The notes under the pieces were generated by a model. That model was not told the origin of the DNA. It saw nothing but the letters and a program-made list of their open reading frames with translations, and did not search any database. A stretch of 64,000 bases of DNA from Streptomyces xylophagus (GTDB lineage: Bacteria > Actinomycetota > Actinomycetes > Streptomycetales > Streptomycetaceae). The stretch lies in contig NZ_JNWO01000011.1 in assembly GCF_000716435.1 (NCBI RefSeq), positions 186,001 through 250,000 on the forward strand. Reading direction: 5' to 3'. The translations under genes and the position numbers were made by a program. Every line of letters starts with the position of its first letter. Positions within the stretch are counted from its first letter, which is position 1. This document shows positions 54,259-63,565 of the stretch, piece after piece.

Positions 54259-55251
54259 GTGACTGTGATCGCGACCGAAAGCCTGAGCAAGCGGTTCCCC
54301 AGGGTGACCGCGCTTGACCGGCTCTCCGTGGACGTCGGCCCCGGTGTGACGGGGCTCGTCGGTGCCAACGGAGCCGGCAAGTCGACCTTGATCAAGATCC
54401 TGCTGGGTCTGTCCCCCGCCTCCGAGGGCCGAGCCGAAGTGCTCGGACTCGATGTCGCCACCAAGGGTGCCGACATCCGCGAGCGCGTCGGGTACATGCC
54501 GGAGCACGACTGTCTGCCGCCCGACGTCTCGGCCACCGAGTTCGTCGTCCACATGGCGCGCATGTCCGGCCTGCCGCCCACCGCGGCACGCGAGCGCACC
54601 GCGGACACGCTGCGCCATGTCGGTCTGTACGAGGAGCGCTACCGCCCCATCGGCGGCTACTCGACGGGCATGAAGCAGCGCGTCAAGCTCGCGCAGGCCC
54701 TCGTCCACGACCCGCAGCTGGTCTTCCTGGACGAGCCGACCAACGGCCTCGACCCGGTCGGCCGCGACGAGATGCTCGGCCTGATCCGCCGTATCTACAC
54801 GGACTTCGGCATCTCGGTGCTGGTGACCTCGCACCTGCTGGGCGAGCTGGAGCGCACCTGCGACCACGTGATCGTGGTCGACGGCGGCAAGCTCCTGCGC
54901 TCCAGCTCCACCACGGACTTCACCCAGACCACGACGACCCTCGCCATCGAGGTCACCGACACCGACGAGCACCCGGACGGCACCCGCGCGGTGCGCGAGG
55001 CGCTCCACGCGCGCGGGGTGGACACCCACGACAGCAGCGGCCTGCCCGGCGCGGGCCACGTCCTGCTCCTGACCGCCACGGGAGATGAGACGTACGACCT
55101 GATCCGCGACGTGATCGCGGACCTCGGCCTCGGACTGGTGCGCATGGAGCAGCGCAGGCACCACATCTCCGAGGTCTTCACCGACACCGGCGCCGACACG
55201 GGCACTGACAACGACGCAGAGCGGAAGGAGGCCGTAGGCCATGGCAATTGA
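54259..55251 (+). CDS. ABC exporter ATP-binding protein
   Basis: The 330-residue protein is an ABC ATPase: Walker A GANGAGKST near residue 35, signature YSTGMKQR, Walker B LVFLDEPTNGLD, H-loop TSHLLGE. A C-terminal domain of about 100 residues follows, as in ABC-2/antibiotic-type exporters. Its start is taken as GTG 54259: no ribosome binding site is present, and TACCTT lies 7 bases upstream, so a leaderless transcript is likely; upstream in-frame GTG codons are possible. It overlaps the permease start by 11 bases. Cargo is unknown. Confidence 0.9.
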   Translation: MTVIATESLSKRFPRVTALDRLSVDVGPGVTGLVGANGAGKSTLIKILLGLSPASEGRAEVLGLDVATKGADIRERVGYMPEHDCLPPDVSATEFVVHMARMSGLPPTAARERTADTLRHVGLYEERYRPIGGYSTGMKQRVKLAQALVHDPQLVFLDEPTNGLDPVGRDEMLGLIRRIYTDFGISVLVTSHLLGELERTCDHVIVVDGGKLLRSSSTTDFTQTTTTLAIEVTDTDEHPDGTRAVREALHARGVDTHDSSGLPGAGHVLLLTATGDETYDLIRDVIADLGLGLVRMEQRRHHISEVFTDTGADTGTDNDAERKEAVGHGN

Positions 55252-56149
55252 CCAGCCCCTGGTCCCCCAGCCGGGCGACCAGACCCGCATCCACAACATC
55301 GGCTACCGCAACTACAACGGCCCCCGCCTGGGCCGCGCCTACGCCCGCCGCTCCCTCTACTCGCAGTCCCTGCGCGGCGCCTACGGCCTCGGCCGCTCGG
55401 TGAAGTCCAAGGTGCTGCCGATGCTGCTGTTCGTGGTCATGTGCGTGCCCGCGGCCATCATGGTGGCCGTCGCGGTCGCCACGAAGGCCAAGGACCTGCC
55501 CGTCGACTACACGCGCTACGCGATCATCATGCAGGCCGTCATCAGCCTCTACGTCGCCTCGCAGGCACCCCAGTCCGTCTCGCGCGACCTGCGCTTCAAG
55601 ACCGTACCGCTGTACTTCTCGCGGCCGATCGAGACCGCCGACTACGTAAGGGCCAAGTTCGCGGCCCTCGCCTCGGCCATGTTCATCCTGACCGCCGCCC
55701 CGCTGATCGTGCTCTACGTAGGAGCGTTGCTCGCGAAGCTCGACTTCGCCGACCAGACCAAGGGCTTCGCCCAGGGACTCGTCTCCGTGACCCTCCTCTC
55801 CCTGCTCTTCGCCGGCATCGGCCTGGTCATCGCGGCGGTCACCCCGCGCCGCGGCTTCGGCATCGCCGCCGTCATCGCCGTACTGACCATCTCCTACGGC
55901 GCCGTCTCCACCCTCCAGGCGATCGCCGACGCGCAGAACGCCACGAACGCCATCCCCTGGATCGGCCTCTTCTCGCCCGTCACGCTCATCGACGGGCTGC
56001 AGTCGGCCTTCCTGGGCGCGACGTCGGCGTTCCCCGGAGGCGTCGGCCCCAGCCACGCGGAAGGCGTCGTCTACGTCCTCGCCGTCCTGGGCCTCATCGC
56101 CGCGACCTACGGCCTCCTGATCCGCCGCTACCGGAAGGTGGGCCTGTGA
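55241..56149 (+). CDS. ABC-2-type permease
   Basis: The 302-residue protein has a soluble N-terminus (RNYNGPRLGRAYARRSLY) and six hydrophobic segments between residues 65 and 295, the ABC-2 permease pattern. The conserved DLRFKTVPLYFSRPIETADYV loop is shared with Cu-processing and antibiotic ABC-2 exporters (the second permease has the parallel GPEIDDGSVVYLLSKPLKRP). It begins inside the end of the upstream ATPase gene and ends overlapping the next ATPase by 4 bases. Confidence 0.88.
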   Translation: MAIDQPLVPQPGDQTRIHNIGYRNYNGPRLGRAYARRSLYSQSLRGAYGLGRSVKSKVLPMLLFVVMCVPAAIMVAVAVATKAKDLPVDYTRYAIIMQAVISLYVASQAPQSVSRDLRFKTVPLYFSRPIETADYVRAKFAALASAMFILTAAPLIVLYVGALLAKLDFADQTKGFAQGLVSVTLLSLLFAGIGLVIAAVTPRRGFGIAAVIAVLTISYGAVSTLQAIADAQNATNAIPWIGLFSPVTLIDGLQSAFLGATSAFPGGVGPSHAEGVVYVLAVLGLIAATYGLLIRRYRKVGL

Positions 56150-57057
56150 CCACGCTCTCCATCGACCACGTCTCCCGCTGGTTCGGCAACGTGGTCGCTG
56201 TCAACGACATCACGATGAACGTCGGCCCCGGCGTCACCGGACTCCTCGGCCCGAACGGCGCCGGAAAGTCCACCCTCATCAACATGATGGGCGGCTTCCT
56301 CGCCCCCTCCACCGGCACCGTCACCCTCGACGGCCAGCAGGTGTGGCGCAACGAGCAGATCTACAAGCACATCGGGATCGTCCCCGAGCGCGAGGCGATG
56401 TACGACTTCCTCACGGGACGCGAATTCGTCGTCGCCAACGCCGAGTTGCACGGCCTCGGCGCCAAGGCCGCCCAGAAGGCCCTGGCCACGGTCGAGATGG
56501 AGTACGCGCAGGACCGCAAGATCTCCACGTACTCCAAGGGCATGCGCCAGCGCGTGAAGATGGCGTCGGCCCTGGTCCACGACCCCTCGCTCCTGCTCCT
56601 CGACGAGCCCTTCAACGGCATGGACCCGCGCCAGCGCATGCAACTCATGGACCTGCTGCGGCGGATGGGCGACGAGGGCCGCACGGTGCTGTTCTCGTCC
56701 CACATCCTCGAAGAGGTCGAGCAGCTCGCCTGGCACATCGAGGTCGTCGTCGCCGGACGGCACGCGGCCAGCGGCGACTTCCGCAAGATCCGCCGCCTGA
56801 TGACCGACCGCCCGCACCGCTATCTGGTCCGCTCCAGCGACGACCGCGCCCTCGCGGCCGCGCTGATCGCCGACCCGTCGACGTCCGGCATCGAGGTCGA
56901 CCTGGCCGAGGGCGCGCTGCGCATCCAGGCCGTCGACTTCGGCCGGTTCACGGCCCTGCTGCCCCGGGTGGCCAAGGACCACGGCATCCGGCTGCTCACG
57001 GTCTCGCCGTCCGACGAGTCCCTCGAGTCCGTCTTCTCGTATCTCGTCGCGGCGTAG
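56146..57057 (+). CDS. Second ABC exporter ATP-binding protein
   Basis: The 303-residue protein has Walker A GPNGAGKST near residue 38, signature YSKGMRQR, Walker B LLLLDEPFNGMD and H-loop SSHILEE, followed by a 90-residue C-terminal domain. It is clearly related to the first ATPase of the operon (shared pattern VGPGVTGL-GANGAGKSTL) and probably arose by duplication. GTG 56146 overlaps the permease stop. Confidence 0.92.
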   Translation: MTTLSIDHVSRWFGNVVAVNDITMNVGPGVTGLLGPNGAGKSTLINMMGGFLAPSTGTVTLDGQQVWRNEQIYKHIGIVPEREAMYDFLTGREFVVANAELHGLGAKAAQKALATVEMEYAQDRKISTYSKGMRQRVKMASALVHDPSLLLLDEPFNGMDPRQRMQLMDLLRRMGDEGRTVLFSSHILEEVEQLAWHIEVVVAGRHAASGDFRKIRRLMTDRPHRYLVRSSDDRALAAALIADPSTSGIEVDLAEGALRIQAVDFGRFTALLPRVAKDHGIRLLTVSPSDESLESVFSYLVAA

Positions 57058-57068
57058 GAGGCCAAGAG

Positions 57069-57788
57069 ATGTACGACCCCACAGTCGCCCGACTCACCTA
57101 CCGGGCCCTGCTCGGCCGGCGCCGGGCCCTCATCCTGGGCGCCCTGCCCTTCCTGCTGATCGCGATCTCCGTGGTGGTACGGGGCCTCGCCGGCGCCGAC
57201 GACCAGACCGCGGTGGACGTCCTGGGCGGGCTCGGTCTCGCCACGATGGTGCCGATCATCGGCGTCATCGCGGGCACCGGCGCGATCGGACCGGAGATCG
57301 ACGACGGCTCGGTGGTGTACCTGCTGTCCAAGCCGCTGAAGCGGCCCACGATCATCTTCACCAAGCTGATCGTGGCGGTCGCGGTCACCATGGTGTTCTC
57401 GGCGGTCCCCATGCTGATCTCCGGACTCATCCTCAACGGCAACGGCCAACAGATCGCCGTCGCCTACACGGTGGCCGCCCTGGTCGCCTCCATCGCCTAC
57501 GCGGCACTCTTCCTGCTGCTCGGCACGGTGTCCCGGCACGCGGTGGTCTTCGGACTCGTCTACGCCCTCGTCTGGGAGGCACTGTTCGGCTCCCTGGTCG
57601 CCGGCGCCCGCACGCTGAGCGTCCAGCAGTGGTCCCTGGCCGTCGCCCACAAGGTGGCCGGCGGCGACTTGGTGACCTCGGACGTCGGACTGACCACGGC
57701 GACGGTGTTCCTGGTCGCGGTCACGGTGGGAGCGACCTGGTACGCCGGACAGAAGCTGCGCTCGCTGAAGCTCGTCGGCGAGGAATGA
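57069..57788 (+). CDS. Second ABC-2-type permease
   Basis: The 239-residue protein has six predicted membrane segments and the cytoplasmic loop EIDDGSVVYLLSKPLKRPTIIFTK. GGAGG lies 8 bases before ATG 57069. Together with the three preceding genes it completes a two-ATPase, two-permease export unit, either one heteromeric exporter or two duplicated exporters. Substrate unknown. Confidence 0.9.
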   Translation: MYDPTVARLTYRALLGRRRALILGALPFLLIAISVVVRGLAGADDQTAVDVLGGLGLATMVPIIGVIAGTGAIGPEIDDGSVVYLLSKPLKRPTIIFTKLIVAVAVTMVFSAVPMLISGLILNGNGQQIAVAYTVAALVASIAYAALFLLLGTVSRHAVVFGLVYALVWEALFGSLVAGARTLSVQQWSLAVAHKVAGGDLVTSDVGLTTATVFLVAVTVGATWYAGQKLRSLKLVGEE

Positions 57789-57888
57789 CCGGGCCTGCTG
57801 CGGAAATGACAGGTCCTGATCTTGACGGGGGCTTCATCTCTGTCCGGGCACACTGGGCAAACGGGACGCACGGCTAGGAGGAACGGGG

Positions 57889-58128
57889 ATGGCTGGAGAG
57901 GCAACGTACGGCGGCGGTCAGGCCGAGCCGGGGGACGGCTGGGACAAGTTGGTCCTGGACGACGACTTCATACGGTCCGCCGAGACGGCCGAGCCGTCCG
58001 CCCGCGCCCGGATGCTCGCGGCCCGCTGGCGCAACGAGTCGCCCGAGCCGCAGCCCTGGCGCTCGGACGAACCGCCCGCGGGTTGGTTCTTCAGCAAGGC
58101 ACGTCGGCGCAGGTGGCGTCTGCGTTAG
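57889..58128 (+). CDS. Small conserved hydrophilic protein of unknown function
   Basis: The 79-residue protein starts MAGEATYGGGQAEPGDGWDKLVLDDDFIRSA-type sequence. It has an acidic DDDF segment, a helical ARARMLAARWR stretch, and a strongly basic C-terminus (KARRRRWRLR). AGGAGG lies at good spacing before the ATG, and codon use is normal for the genome, which supports a real gene. The domain is not recognised. Confidence 0.75.
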   Translation: MAGEATYGGGQAEPGDGWDKLVLDDDFIRSAETAEPSARARMLAARWRNESPEPQPWRSDEPPAGWFFSKARRRRWRLR

Positions 58129-58238
58129 CCGTCACGCGGCTGCCCTTTTATTCGGTGGCGTCCAACTCGGCGTACAGGCACAGTTGTTGTGTCGACGCCG
58201 GATCAGCCGGCGCCACCGACTGGGAGAGGAGCTGGACG

Positions 58239-58301
58239 ATGTCGATGCACGACAGTACGTCCGACTCCCTTCAGGGCAGCCCGCGGCGGTCTCCGGAGTA
58301 G
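58239..58301 (+). CDS. Possible very small ORF (20 residues)
   Basis: An ATG at 58239, 7 bases after GGAGAGGAG (58223-58231), opens a 20-residue frame (MSMHDSTSDSLQGSPRRSPE). A good ribosome binding site is the only support; it could equally be chance. Confidence 0.2.
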   Translation: MSMHDSTSDSLQGSPRRSPE

Positions 58302-58390
58302 TTACCCCTCCGTCGAGCCGCCCACCACGGGGAGCTGCCCGGGGCGGCCGCTTCGAGCACGCGACTCATTCTCGCGTGGGCCGCCCTCCC

Positions 58391-58478
<88 letters not shown>

Positions 58479-58603
58479 CAAGACACCAGCAATCTGACCC
58501 AGGGCACCTGGTCCCACCTAAAGGGGCGCGGGGCTGTGACACTGTGCGGCTCCGCCGCGTGGGCGCGACCAGCCCCCACCGGACCCGCAGCCATACGACG
58601 ACC

Positions 58604-59407
58604 TCAGCCCAACAGTCGCTCCAACACCACCGCGATCCCGTCCTCCTCATTCGAAGACGTCACCTCATCCGCCACAGCCTTGAGCTCCTCATGCGCGTTG
58701 GCCATAGCCACGCCGTGAGACGCCCACCCGAACATCGCGATGTCATTGGGCATATCGCCGAAGGCAACCGTGTCGGCGGCCTTCAGGCCCAGACGGCGGG
58801 CGGCCAACGACAGACCGGTCGCCTTCGTGAGGCCGAGCGGAAGCAGTTCGACGATGCCCTCGCCGGCCAGCGCGACCGAGACGAAACCGCCCGCGGCCAC
58901 CCGCGCCGCCTCGGCGAGCTGATCGTCCGTGAGAGTCGGGTGCTGGATGTAGATCTTGTTCAGCGGCGCCGCCCACAGCTCGGACACGTCCGTGAGCGGG
59001 GTCGACGGCAGCGAGCCCGTCACCGCGTACCCGTCGCCGACCAGCACATCGCCGTCCAGGCCGTCCCGGCTCGCCGCCAGGAACAGCGGGCCGACCTCCG
59101 CCTCGATCTTGGCGAGTGCCACCCCGGCCAGTTGACGGTCCAGGGTGACCGAGGTCAGCAAGCGGTGCGCCCCGGCGTCGTAGACCTGAGCACCCTGGCC
59201 GCAGACCGCGAGGCCCGCGTAGCCGAGGTCGTCGAGGATGTGGCGGGTCCAGGGGACCGCGCGGCCGGTCACCACGATGTGCGCGGCACCGGCCTCCGTG
59301 GCCGCCGCGAGGGCGGCACGGGTGCGCGGCGAGACCGACTCGTCGGAGCGCAGAAGCGTTCCGTCGAGGTCGGTCGCGATCAGCTTGTACGGGAAGCCGG
59401 TGCTCAC
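58604..59407 (-). CDS. Cof-type HAD hydrolase (second paralog)
   Basis: The 267-residue protein has [32 protein letters not shown] at the start, [20 protein letters not shown] with the motif III lysine, and [29 protein letters not shown]. It is closely similar in motif layout to the HAD protein at 46510-47382. Start GTG 59407 overlaps the serS stop codon by 4 bases, so it is translationally coupled to serS. Substrate unknown. Confidence 0.9.
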   Translation of the reverse strand: MSTGFPYKLIATDLDGTLLRSDESVSPRTRAALAAATEAGAAHIVVTGRAVPWTRHILDDLGYAGLAVCGQGAQVYDAGAHRLLTSVTLDRQLAGVALAKIEAEVGPLFLAASRDGLDGDVLVGDGYAVTGSLPSTPLTDVSELWAAPLNKIYIQHPTLTDDQLAEAARVAAGGFVSVALAGEGIVELLPLGLTKATGLSLAARRLGLKAADTVAFGDMPNDIAMFGWASHGVAMANAHEELKAVADEVTSSNEEDGIAVVLERLLG

Positions 59408-60681
59408 TTGGCGACCGGCGTCAGGACCTCACGGCCGCCGAGGTACGGGCGCAGTACCTCAGGCACACGCACGGAACCGTCCGCCAGCTGGTGGTTCTCC
59501 AGGATCGCCACGATCGTGCGGGGTACGGCGCACAGCGTGCCGTTCAGCGTCGCCAGCGGCTGGACCTTCTTGTCGTCGCGCAGGCGGACGGAGAGCCGGC
59601 GGGCCTGGAAGCTGTCGCAGTTGGAGGCCGAGGTCAGCTCGCGGTACTTGCCCTGGGTCGGGATCCACGCCTCGCAGTCGAACTTGCGGGACGCCGACGC
59701 GCCGAGGTCGCCGGAGGCCACGTCGATGACCTGGAAGGGGAGTTCGAGGGCGGTGAGCCACTGCTTCTCCCAGTCCAGGAGCCGCTGGTGCTCGTTCTCC
59801 GCGTCCTCGGGGAGGACGTACGAGAACATCTCGACCTTGTCGAACTGGTGCACGCGGAAGATGCCGCGCGTGTCCTTGCCGTAGGTGCCCGCCTCGCGGC
59901 GGAAGCACGGGGAGAAGCCCGCGTAGCGCAGCGGGAGCTTGTCGGCGTCGAGGATCTCGTCCATGTGGTACGCGGCGAGGGGGACCTCGGAGGTGCCGAC
60001 GAGGTAGAAGTCGTCCTTCTCCAGGTGGTACACGTTCTCCGCGGCCTGGCCGAGGAAGCCGGTGCCCTCCATGGCGCGCGGGCGGACCAGCGCCGGGGTC
60101 AGCATCGGGATGAAGCCGGCCTCCGTGGCCTGCGCGATCGCCGCGTTGACGAGCGCCAGCTCCAGCAGGGCGCCGACGCCGGTGAGGTAGTAGAAGCGCG
60201 AGCCGGACACCTTGGCGCCGCGCTCGACGTCGATGGCGCCGAGCGCCTCGCCGAGTTCCAGGTGGTCCTTGGGCTCGAAGCCCTCGGCGCCGAAGTCGCG
60301 GATCGTGCCGTGCGTCTCGAGGACGACGAAGTCCTCCTCGCCGCCCACGGGCACATCGGGGTGCACGAGGTTGCCGAGCTGGAGCGCGAGGCGCTTGGTC
60401 TCCTCGTCCGCCTCGTGCTGCTCGGCGTCGGCCGCCTTGACGTCGGCGGCGAGCTGGCCCGTCTTCTTGAGCAGCTCGGCCTTCTCGTCGCCGGAGGCCT
60501 TGGGGATGAGCTTGCCGAGCGCCTTCTGCTCGGAGCGCAGCTCGTCGAAGCGGACGCCGGACGACCTGCGCCGCTCGTCGGCGGACAGGAGAGCGTCGAC
60601 GAGCGCGACGTCCTCTCCACGGGCGCGCTGGGACGCGCGCACACGGTCGGGGTCCTCACGGAGCAGGCGAAGGTCAATCAC
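59404..60681 (-). CDS. serS: Seryl-tRNA synthetase
   Basis: The 425-residue protein has the N-terminal coiled-coil tRNA-binding arm (residues about 25-105) and the class II catalytic core: motif 2 [27 protein letters not shown], motif 3 [18 protein letters not shown], and [13 protein letters not shown]. It charges tRNA-Ser, one of which is encoded 0.9 kb downstream. The start is GTG 60681: no ribosome binding site precedes it, while TAGCCT lies 7 bases upstream, a leaderless arrangement. A HAD gene is coupled behind it, and upstream lies a DnaA-box-rich intergenic region. Confidence 0.97.
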   Translation of the reverse strand: MIDLRLLREDPDRVRASQRARGEDVALVDALLSADERRRSSGVRFDELRSEQKALGKLIPKASGDEKAELLKKTGQLAADVKAADAEQHEADEETKRLALQLGNLVHPDVPVGGEEDFVVLETHGTIRDFGAEGFEPKDHLELGEALGAIDVERGAKVSGSRFYYLTGVGALLELALVNAAIAQATEAGFIPMLTPALVRPRAMEGTGFLGQAAENVYHLEKDDFYLVGTSEVPLAAYHMDEILDADKLPLRYAGFSPCFRREAGTYGKDTRGIFRVHQFDKVEMFSYVLPEDAENEHQRLLDWEKQWLTALELPFQVIDVASGDLGASASRKFDCEAWIPTQGKYRELTSASNCDSFQARRLSVRLRDDKKVQPLATLNGTLCAVPRTIVAILENHQLADGSVRVPEVLRPYLGGREVLTPVAK

Positions 60682-61254
60682 GCGGACCAGGCTACCGGTG
60701 CCGAGTTCCGGCTCACGACTCAGCATTCCGAACTGCGTCTTACATCCAGTTATGCGGCAATTGCGCAGAGTGTCGGCACATGTCGACGCGGGTCAATAAA
60801 AACGCGTCCCATTCCCTGGAACGGGGCAGGCGCGGGGCGGCCGGTTGACCCGAATCCCTTGTGGGAAACGGGACTTGAGGTCGCGGTTGTCCACAGGAAT
60901 CCACCTCCCGGAAAAGTTATCCACAGGGTGTGTGGAAGATCTGTGGATGCCGGAAGTGATCATTCCGAAAGGGGTCCTTGAGTCGAGGAATTCCCGACCC
61001 AAACGTCCCTCACACCCACTTTCGGGTGGAATTGCGTCGCTCCATAGGATTGCCCGAAGGAAACGGGTGGACGAAGAGTGACCTACGCGCCGGTGCCCAC
61101 CCCTGTGGGCTGTAGGGCGATTTGTCGACAGAGTCGTGCTCCACTGTCGACTTGTCCCCAGGTCGAGAAGTGCGCCTGTGGATAACTTCTGTGGATAACG
61201 AAGATACGCAGGTACTACCGGCGCACTGCCCGTGCACCACCGGCCCACTGCGGG
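60682..61254. other. 573-bp intergenic region with a dense DnaA-box cluster
   Basis: No gene is seen. Perfect DnaA boxes are at 60887-60895 (TTGTCCACA), 60917-60925 (TTATCCACA), 61177-61185 and 61190-61198 (both TGTGGATAA, minus orientation). Near matches are at 60942-60950 and 61152-61160. An inverted repeat GTCGACAG (61124-61131) / CTGTCGAC (61144-61151) lies between the groups. Local composition is AT-richer than the flanking genes. It looks like a DnaA-binding or DnaA-titration locus. Confidence 0.75.
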
Positions 61255-62187
61255 TCAGAAACGGCCGTCCTGGCAGTGCGCGACCCAGTCGGCCGCCGCG
61301 AGGAACTCCTCGTCCGAGGTCCCCGGGAACAGCGGCCGCACCCCGTCCACGCCGACGTCCGCGCGCGGGTACGAACCGAGGAAGCGCACCTGGAGACAGA
61401 TCCGCTTGAGCCCGGTCAGGGCCTCGGCCACCCGGCGGTCGGAGATGTGCCCCTCGGCGTCGATGCAGAAGCAGTAGTTGCCGATGCCGGCGCCGGTCGG
61501 GCGGGACTGCAGCAGCATGAGGTTGATGCCCCGGGTGGCGAACTCGCCCAGCAGGTCGCGCAGACCGCCGGGGTGGTCGTCCCGCTGCCAGATCACGACC
61601 GACGTCTTGTCCGCGCCGGTCGGGGCCGCGGGACGGGCGGGCCTGCCCACCAGCACGAACCGGGTCTGCGCGTTCTCCGCGTCGTGGATCTCGGTCTCCA
61701 GGGCCTCGAGACCGTACCGGGCGGCGGCGAACTCACCGGCGAAGGCGGCGTCGTAGCGGCCCTCCTGGACCAGGCGGGCGGCGTCCGCGTTCGAGGCCGC
61801 CGACTCCCACAGGGCGTCCGGGATGTTCGCCTTCATCCAGTTGCGGACCTGCGGCTGGGCGGCGGGGTGCGCGGAGACCGTCTTGATGTCGGAGATCTTC
61901 GTGCCGGGCCTGACCAGCAGCGCGAAGGTGATCGACAGCAGCACCTCGCGGTAGATCATCAGCGGCGCACCCGCGACCAGCTCGTCCAGGGTGGTGGTGA
62001 TGCCGCCCTCGACGGAGTTCTCGATCGGCACGAACGCGGCCTCGGCCTCACCGGTGCGCACCGCGTCCAGCGCGGACTGCACCGACACGTACGGGATCAG
62101 CTCCCGGGTGGCCGCCTCGGGAAGCGTGCGCAGGGCGACTTCGGTGAAGGTGCCCTCAGGGCCGAGATACGCATAGCTGGCTGGCAT
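61255..62187 (-). CDS. pheA: Prephenate dehydratase
   Basis: The 310-residue protein is a monofunctional prephenate dehydratase: YLGPEGTFTEVALRTL, FVPIENSVEGGITTTLD with the conserved ENS, VSAHPAAQPQ, and ACT-domain segments DHPGGLRDLLGEFATRGINLMLLQSRP and NYCFCIDAEGH. It converts prephenate to phenylpyruvate. The ACT domain binds phenylalanine for feedback inhibition. ATG 62187; the preceding TAGGGT could serve either as -10 of a leaderless mRNA or as part of GGGTGAAG for ribosome binding. Confidence 0.96.
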   Translation of the reverse strand: MPASYAYLGPEGTFTEVALRTLPEAATRELIPYVSVQSALDAVRTGEAEAAFVPIENSVEGGITTTLDELVAGAPLMIYREVLLSITFALLVRPGTKISDIKTVSAHPAAQPQVRNWMKANIPDALWESAASNADAARLVQEGRYDAAFAGEFAAARYGLEALETEIHDAENAQTRFVLVGRPARPAAPTGADKTSVVIWQRDDHPGGLRDLLGEFATRGINLMLLQSRPTGAGIGNYCFCIDAEGHISDRRVAEALTGLKRICLQVRFLGSYPRADVGVDGVRPLFPGTSDEEFLAAADWVAHCQDGRF

Positions 62188-62258
62188 GACTTCACCCTAA
62201 TGGGCCTTGCGAAACCCGGTGCACCCTTCTCGACCCGGCCACCCCAACGGGCGACGAC

Positions 62259-63557
62259 TCACCCCTCCAGCAGCCGCTGCCCCACGTACTCGCCCTCCGC
62301 CGCCCCGCCCGGCACCGCGAACAGGCCGCTCGCCTCGTGCCGGATGTATGTCGACAGGGCGTCGCCGCGGTCGAGTTTCCGCTGCACGGTGACGAAGCCG
62401 CGCAGCGGGTCCGCCTGCCAGCAGACGAACAGGAGCCCGGCGTCCGGGGTGCCGTCGGCGGCGATGCCGTCGTGGTACGAGAAGGGGCGGCGGAGCATCG
62501 CCGCGCCGCCGTTCTGGTCGGGGCGGGCGATCCGGGCGTGCGCGTTGATGGGGACGACCAGGGCGCCCTTCGCGTCGGTCTTCTCCAGGTCCATCGCGGT
62601 CGTCTCGGCGCCCCCGGAGAGCGCCGCCCCGTTGGACTTGCGGCGCCCGATGACGTTCTCCTGGGCGCCGACCGAGAGCTTCTCCCAGTCGTCGAGGAGC
62701 ATGCGGATACGGCGTACGACGGCGTAGGAGCCGTTCGCCATCCAGGCCGGGTCGGTCGAACCGGACGCCGGCACGAAGATCCGCTTGTCGAAGGTGGACT
62801 CGGTCGGCTTGGGGTTGCGGGTGCCGTCGAGCTGGCCCATGAGGTTGCGGGCCGTCATGGTGTGGGCCGTGGCGCCCGGCGTCCGGTTGAAGCCGTTCAT
62901 CTGCCAGCGGACCTTGGCCGCGCTGCCCGCGTCCTTCTGGATCGTGCGCAGGGCGTGGAAGGCGACCAGCGCGTCGTTGGCACCGATCTGCACCCACAGG
63001 TCGCCGTTGCTGCGGGACTTGTCGAGTTGGTCGGAGGAGAAGTCGGGCAGCGGGTCGAGGGAGACGGGCCGCTGCTTCTCCAGTCCCGTACGGGAGAAGA
63101 AGGAGTTGCCGAAGCCGAAGGTGATCGTCAGCGACGAGGGCCCCGCGTCCCGGGCGACATCCGTGTCCTCCTGCGCCGCCGCCTCGCCCGCCATCAGCCG
63201 CTGCGCGGTCGTCGACCAGCGGCGCAGCAGGGCCGCCGCCTCCTTGCGGCTCGCGCCCGCCGCGAGGTCGAAGGCGACGAGGTGACCGCGTGCCTGGAGG
63301 CCCTCGGTGATGCCGGGCTGATGTTTCCCGTGAAACATTGCCATGTCCTCGCCCAGCGAGGTGAGCGGTGTGGCCCCGGCCGGCGCGGCCGCGTACCCCA
63401 CGGCCCCGCCCGCCGCACCGAGCACAAGCCCGGTGGCACCGGCCGTACCGAGGAGTCGTCGGCGGGAAATGCCCTCCCCTGGGGAGGCGTTTTCGGAAAC
63501 GGTCTCCCCAGGAGGTGCCTCTGCGCTGCGGGCCTCGGGAAGGGACTGGTCAGGCAT
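62259..63557 (-). CDS. dtpA: Tat-exported Dyp-type heme peroxidase (DtpA/EfeB-like)
   Basis: The 432-residue protein carries a twin-arginine signal (ISRRRLLGTAGATG) near residue 32. The Dyp/EfeB fold follows: FHGKHQPGI, GQLDGTRNP (GxxDG motif with the catalytic Asp), and the proximal heme histidine in INAHARIARP. It is exported folded with heme. In Streptomyces lividans, from memory, the homologue DtpA acts in copper-linked morphogenesis with GlxA. It starts 8 bases after the copper-related gene on the same strand, so they form an operon. A parS-like sequence lies in its coding region. Confidence 0.93.
   Translation of the reverse strand: MPDQSLPEARSAEAPPGETVSENASPGEGISRRRLLGTAGATGLVLGAAGGAVGYAAAPAGATPLTSLGEDMAMFHGKHQPGITEGLQARGHLVAFDLAAGASRKEAAALLRRWSTTAQRLMAGEAAAQEDTDVARDAGPSSLTITFGFGNSFFSRTGLEKQRPVSLDPLPDFSSDQLDKSRSNGDLWVQIGANDALVAFHALRTIQKDAGSAAKVRWQMNGFNRTPGATAHTMTARNLMGQLDGTRNPKPTESTFDKRIFVPASGSTDPAWMANGSYAVVRRIRMLLDDWEKLSVGAQENVIGRRKSNGAALSGGAETTAMDLEKTDAKGALVVPINAHARIARPDQNGGAAMLRRPFSYHDGIAADGTPDAGLLFVCWQADPLRGFVTVQRKLDRGDALSTYIRHEASGLFAVPGGAAEGEYVGQRLLEG
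63323..63336. other. parS-like sequence inside the Dyp peroxidase gene
   Basis: The site reads GTTTCCCGTGAAAC, one mismatch from consensus, in the codons for MFHGKH. That part of the protein is conserved in Dyp peroxidases, so the resemblance may be coincidental or may be a tolerated parS. Confidence 0.4.
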
Positions 63558-63565
63558 GGCGTGGT

